Shown piece after piece: positions 5,101 through 6,589 of a DNA stretch of 6,589 nucleotides. Numbering within the stretch: position 1 is the first letter of the stretch; each line of letters opens with the position of its first letter. This stretch comes from an uncultured Eubacteriales bacterium (GTDB lineage: Bacteria > Bacillota > Clostridia > Oscillospirales > Acutalibacteraceae). A model generated the notes under the pieces. It was not told the DNA's origin and searched no databases. It worked only from the letters and a program-made list of their open reading frames with translations. The translations under genes were made by a program, and so were the position numbers. Where the stretch lies: assembly GCA_934667575.1 (NCBI GenBank), contig CAKUME010000065.1, positions 1-6,589 of the forward strand, given 5' to 3'.

Positions 5101-6589
5101 ATCCCGACGGCAATCCGGCCGTTGGCGTAGAGGTGCTGGTGAACGGCACTTCCATTGGCCAAACGGATGCCAACGGTCAAATTGCGGCAGAAGCGTCCAA
5201 AACGCTGGCAGGCGGCAGCACCTTTACGGTCGCGGCCAAAAACGGCACGCGGATTTCGTTCACCACGACCGTGACAGTCATGGCCGACGATGCCGATGCT
5301 TCCGGCAAGCCCGTGGGCGTTGCGCTGAGCGCGGGCAAAACCGCCGCGCAGCAGGTGATTTCGTGGCTTTCGTCTGTGGCGGGCACAGGCAGCGGCGCAG
5401 CGGTGCAGTTCGGCAAAGCGGTCGATCTGGCGGACGCGCAGACCGTTTCGGGCACGAGCCGCGTGCACGCGTTCCAAACGAGCAAACAGGCCGCGCGCAT
5501 CAACGTGGTCACGCTCGACGGGCTAGAAGCGGACACGACCTACTATTACCGCGCAGGCGACGGAACCGACGGCCATTGGTCCGATATTGCGAGCTTCCGC
5601 ACCGCCGGCACGGGCGCGACGTCGTTCTTTGTGATCGGCGACACGCAGATGAACGGCAACGCCGAGACCGATGCAGCCGAAATTGCGCTGCTCCGGCAGG
5701 TGGCCGCGCACGCCTCGGGCGCGCAGTTCGGCTTGCAGACGGGCGACTATATCGACAACGGCGGCAACTATGAAATGTGGGCCGAAATGCAGTCCGTTTT
5801 TGGCAGCTGTTTTGGCGGGATCAACATGATCCACACGCTGGGCAACCACGAATACTACGGCGACGCCAACGGCGATGCGGCGCTGGCGCTGTTCGGCCGG
5901 GAAGGGCAGGATCGCCTTTACTACTCGGTGGAATACGGCAATGTTTATATCGCGGTGGTGAACTATAACGCCGACCTGAGCGAAGCCATGGCGTGGCTGG
6001 TTCAGGATGCCAAGGCCAGCTCTGCCACATGGAAGGTGCTCTCCATCCATCAGCCGCCGTATTATACCAATGTGAACGGCGGCAACGAGCGGTTCCAGAG
6101 CCTGGTGCCCGCTGCGGTGGATGAGGCGGGCATTCAGCTGGTGTTCTCGGGCCACGACCACGCCTATGCACGCACCCAGCCGATGACCGGCGGCGCGGTG
6201 GACGAGAAAAACGGCGCCGTTTATCTGATCTGCGGCGATCTGGGTGAAAAGAGCCGCAACATCAACTATGCGGCCACCGACACGCCGGAATTCCACTTTG
6301 CGAAGATTTCGCAGGATTACAGCGCGCTGGTGCTGACGGTGAATGCAACGGAAGCAGAACTCACGGTCACTGCCAAAGACGCCGACGGCACGGTGGTGGA
6401 TACCTACACCATGAAAAATCCGGACTACTGTGCGGAGCACGAATGGACGGTGTACGACCGCGCCACCGGGTTGGTTTCCTGCGGCCGCTGCGGCCGCACG
6501 GCCGACCCGATCGCCGAAGCCTTCAGCGGGCTGGTGCGCGATCGCGAAACCGGCAAGCAAATGATGCTCGTGAGCGGCGTGCCGGTTCA
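2013..6589 (+). CDS. Giant secreted modular protein: NAGPA-type phosphodiester glycosidase fused to calcineurin-like metallophosphoesterase, 3' truncated
   Basis: A single frame stays open for 1525 complete codons to the right edge with no stop, so the protein is longer than shown. A signal peptide sends it outside the cell. Domain order by residue: signal peptide 1-31; phosphodiester glycosidase about 49-302; two Ig-like modules about 309-496; carbohydrate-binding-like beta-sandwich about 499-765; Ig-like 774-872; cohesin-like 873-1010; small Ig/CNA-B-like 1011-1097; purple-acid-phosphatase-type FN3-like 1098-1203; metallophosphoesterase 1204-1467; Cys/His knuckle 1473-1493; probable surface repeat from 1504. 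The first enzyme class hydrolyses sugar-1-phosphodiesters, the second removes phosphate from mono- or diesters. Sitting 74 bp after a flippase and glycosyltransferase, it may process a phosphate-containing surface glycan; that link is inferred. It may be read through from the upstream operon or have its own promoter; no convincing -35/-10 pair was found. Codon use matches its neighbours, giving no sign of transfer. Confidence 0.95.
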   Translation, partial: MKSKWKRLLSLILTLTMVAGTVSTGLCSAFAASKVNGFGKTKVVAQKNYTLVPGVTETDVILNDSTGDAQVLGYMTDIAKDADVTIRCTYPGYYDGYNADTETSSWSVGQWGLSTPSKQAEAYEKATGENVIFATNGDYFNMQTGQPAGPLFLRGVNCNPDHTAREPYFAVLKDGTYAIREAGSDTSDVAEAIGGLFICVRDGQNVAPDYELYPVNTVGIRADGSVFFFLADGRQYPNSVGMTRREQADFMIAQGAVMALHIDGGGSASVLTKREGEGKLTLRNSPSDGTERSVPSTFLIVANAPHDGVFDHATVEPTGEFYTPGTAVAFSASGVDAAGGAAELPQSGLSWALADESANMGAIDAQTGVFTSNGTLGEATAVLFYNGKAVGQSTITVAEPDELYFGSASVSLDFGERSSLGLHLRANDVQLNFGDGGLKWTVASNDAGVADQAIGTVAGNVFTAGSTETTLHGTVTASYTRTDGTVLSASVNVEIGKMPVVAFDFEPINGVPQTGAHFHWGKKNYVASGVTPGYTGSVPEVRVITGGTFSGSPTYATLTAPFSFTGNYECEVPAADIFRANGYSYYLWPNNSITAYGVGSCTTTTAAAGGQVRFGDYSLEMNYDYASYDGSSNANFYLRYCGEPYYIEGIPNQLGVWVYADASAHGYSLYADISVWNGSDYATKNLPLQHGDGSVGYIDWEGWMYCYADMSGLKAYYSAEHPMAILPGRGMFWLSYQPGRANVTGAGRYAGTLYFDNYRFVYGTDMDDLDNPEVSAIAVNGTTLNDDGTTVIEDSTVEIRAFYDDAAGVNASGVDAPKTVIQVDGSAIACDSDVTSATTRLALDSGRHSVQVTVYDKFGNYGTKTSYFTVRSGALVTATLSGADTVTMGSNYELALTTAGQVTAVEFTALQLNSDFGAPTVTFADGWTGDYQYVSTGFKKAKLTLSAQWTGAGDAPADARVATLSFQVPTTLDHEIDFFTYQVMRMVCTRPDGTTVTSAQPYVKLHLSAYYQVQAAVSVSGYATMLTVTDPDGNPAVGVEVLVNGTSIGQTDANGQIAAEASKTLAGGSTFTVAAKNGTRISFTTTVTVMADDADASGKPVGVALSAGKTAAQQVISWLSSVAGTGSGAAVQFGKAVDLADAQTVSGTSRVHAFQTSKQAARINVVTLDGLEADTTYYYRAGDGTDGHWSDIASFRTAGTGATSFFVIGDTQMNGNAETDAAEIALLRQVAAHASGAQFGLQTGDYIDNGGNYEMWAEMQSVFGSCFGGINMIHTLGNHEYYGDANGDAALALFGREGQDRLYYSVEYGNVYIAVVNYNADLSEAMAWLVQDAKASSATWKVLSIHQPPYYTNVNGGNERFQSLVPAAVDEAGIQLVFSGHDHAYARTQPMTGGAVDEKNGAVYLICGDLGEKSRNINYAATDTPEFHFAKISQDYSALVLTVNATEAELTVTAKDADGTVVDTYTMKNPDYCAEHEWTVYDRATGLVSCGRCGRTADPIAEAFSGLVRDRETGKQMMLVSGVPV
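2157..2918 (+). other. Phosphodiester glycosidase domain (NAGPA / DUF2233 family)
   Basis: Residues about 49-302 carry the family pattern in order. An entry strand YTLVPGV (from 49) leads to TPSKQAEAYEKATG, ending just before the first core motif. Then come IFATNGDYFN (132-141) with G-D-Y-F, PAGPLFLRG, and a strand pair ending VGIRADGSVFFFLADGR. The signature LHIDGGGSAS (260-269, Asp263) and a closing TERSVPSTFLIV (290-301) follow. The mammalian relative is the 'uncovering enzyme', which removes GlcNAc from GlcNAc-1-P-6-mannose; bacterial members are often annotated as exopolysaccharide biosynthesis proteins. The conserved G-D-[YF]-F and D-G-G-G-S elements are intact, so the domain is probably active. 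The sugar removed cannot be predicted. Confidence 0.9.
2937..3500 (+). other. Two Ig-like (Big_2-like) spacer modules
   Basis: Residues about 309-496 look like two beta-rich modules. The first has the bacterial Ig pattern of W-A-L-A-D followed by G-x-I-D-A-Q-T-G-V-F (around 370) and ends with STITVAEPDEL. The second has LKWTVASND and a similar NVFTAGSTE turn. They probably hold the glycosidase away from the next binding module. Boundaries are approximate. Confidence 0.65.
3507..4307 (+). other. Carbohydrate-binding-like beta-sandwich (galactose-binding-like / CBM11-like)
   Basis: Residues about 499-765 open with a V-V-A-F-D-F-E strand and continue with GDYSLEMNYDY (615-625), LGVWVYADASAHGYSL, IDWEGWMYCYADMSGL and YFDNYRFVYG (754-763). 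The combination of 'lGvWVYaD', 'IDWeGW' and a terminal 'YFDN' strand resembles beta-sandwich domains that follow the glycosidase in other clostridial proteins. Ligand binding is inferred from this resemblance and from the many exposed Tyr and Trp residues; the fold assignment is tentative. Confidence 0.5.
4332..4628 (+). other. Ig-like linker module
   Basis: Residues about 774-872 start EVSAIAVNG and contain STVEIRAFYDDAAG, then VTVYDKFGNYGTKTSYFTV, the last strand being the bacterial Ig/YkwD-neighbour style 'vtVtDkaGN'. A structural role is most likely. Confidence 0.6.
4629..5042 (+). other. Cohesin-like module
   Basis: Residues about 873-1010 begin ALVTATLSGADTVTMGSNYE and go on to VEFTALQLNSDF, WTGDYQYVSTG and a final RVATLSFQVPTT / IDFFTYQV pair. 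The layout of a strand after 'G..v..G..f.v.v', a 'v..v.f.l.Yds.l' like segment and a late 'tLtFkV' strand resembles cohesin-type beta-barrels. Sequence similarity is weak, so whether it binds a dockerin or is only a structural cousin is open. Confidence 0.45.
5043..5303 (+). other. Small Ig/CNA-B-like module
   Basis: Residues about 1011-1097 contain LTVTDPDGNPAVGVEVLVNG then IGQTDANGQIAAEA, the hallmark of adhesin-type modules in which a 'D.dG.pv.ga.V.v' strand is followed by 'T..dG.a'. It joins the cohesin-like module to the phosphoesterase part. Confidence 0.55.
5304..5621 (+). other. Purple-acid-phosphatase-type N-terminal domain (FN3-like)
   Basis: Residues about 1098-1203 open GKPVGVALSAGKTAAQQVISW, the equivalent of 'P..v.lt.g.d....v.W'. 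They then have AVQFGKAVDL, VTLDGLEADTTYYYRAGDG and SDIASFRTAG, the typical order 'v.ltgL.pgT.Y.Yrvg....ws....F.Ta' of the domain preceding purple-acid-phosphatase-like enzymes. It packs against the catalytic domain. Confidence 0.82.
5622..6413 (+). other. Calcineurin-like metallophosphoesterase catalytic domain
   Basis: Residues about 1204-1467 show all five metal-binding blocks in order: GDTQ (1209-1212, Asp1210), GDYID (1244-1248, Asp1245), GNHE (1277-1280, Asn1278/His1279), SIHQPPYY (His1346) and GHDHAYART (His1381/His1383). The segment RLYYSVEYGNVYIAVVNYN fits the family between blocks three and four. It should coordinate two metal ions and hydrolyse phosphate mono- or diesters outside the cell. 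The first block has Gln where many relatives have His. The second has Asp1248 where true purple acid phosphatases have a Tyr ligand, so it is probably not a purple enzyme. Confidence 0.92.
6429..6589 (+). other. Cys/His knuckle and start of a probable surface-repeat region
   Basis: C1473-x2-H1476 and C1490-x2-C1493 (CAEHEW and CGRCGR) form a possible small zinc-binding knuckle of a kind found near the ends of clostridial surface proteins. From F1504 the text FSGLVRDRETGKQMMLVSG resembles the first unit of 'tGlv.d..tGk...fvnG' repeats often used for wall attachment. The window ends inside this unit, so repeat number and any anchor are not visible. Confidence 0.5.

Noticed and set aside
6481..6498. 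Two adjacent GCGGCCGC palindromes
   Set aside because: They encode the repeated C-G-R of the CGRCGR segment in a GC-rich codon context, which explains them without a separate DNA element.
2109..6560. Several long open frames on the - strand across the giant gene (2109-3188, 3276-4556, 4848-5477, 5523-6560), mostly in one frame
   Set aside because: Their translations are rich in His, Arg, Ala, Val and Gly with no recognisable domains and no ribosome binding sites. They are the antisense image of a GC-rich + strand frame that carries full domain signatures.

Overview
The window reads as a high-GC (roughly 60%) chromosomal segment of a Gram-positive anaerobe, most likely a gut-type Clostridia/Oscillospiraceae-like Bacillota. 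The evidence is strong AAAGGAGG-type ribosome binding sites, a long secreted protein with a Gram-positive style signal peptide, cohesin-like and Ig-like modules, and what looks like the first of the C-terminal repeats common in clostridial surface proteins. The genus cannot be named from the sequence. All genes lie on the + strand, coding density is very high, and no stretch over 300 bases lacks a gene. I saw no tRNA, rRNA, mobile element, CRISPR array or intrinsic terminator.

Layout: (1) 2-937, the C-terminal two thirds of a Wzx/MOP-superfamily polysaccharide flippase, cut by the left edge. (2) 934-1938, a GT4-like (GT-B fold) glycosyltransferase that overlaps the flippase stop by ATGA and is clearly co-transcribed with it. 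(3) 1939-2012, a 74-bp gap with an imperfect hairpin and a good ribosome binding site. (4) 2013 to the right edge, one uninterrupted frame of at least 1525 codons encoding a giant exported modular protein, cut by the right edge.

The giant protein reads, N to C: signal peptide; NAGPA/DUF2233-type phosphodiester glycosidase; two Ig-like modules; a carbohydrate-binding-like beta-sandwich; another Ig-like module; a cohesin-like module; a small Ig/CNA-B-like module; a purple-acid-phosphatase-type N-terminal (FN3-like) domain; a calcineurin-like metallophosphoesterase; a C-x2-H/C-x2-C knuckle; and the start of a probable surface-repeat region. It therefore joins two catalytic domains that could act in sequence on phosphodiester-linked sugars: the glycosidase would remove a sugar from a sugar-1-phosphodiester, and the phosphoesterase would remove the exposed phosphate. 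With a flippase and glycosyltransferase just upstream, the simplest inference is a surface glycan locus (export and assembly) next to a secreted enzyme that trims or remodels a phospho-glycan, either the cell's own or a foreign one. The domain order is read from sequence; the two-step model and the link to the upstream genes are inference.
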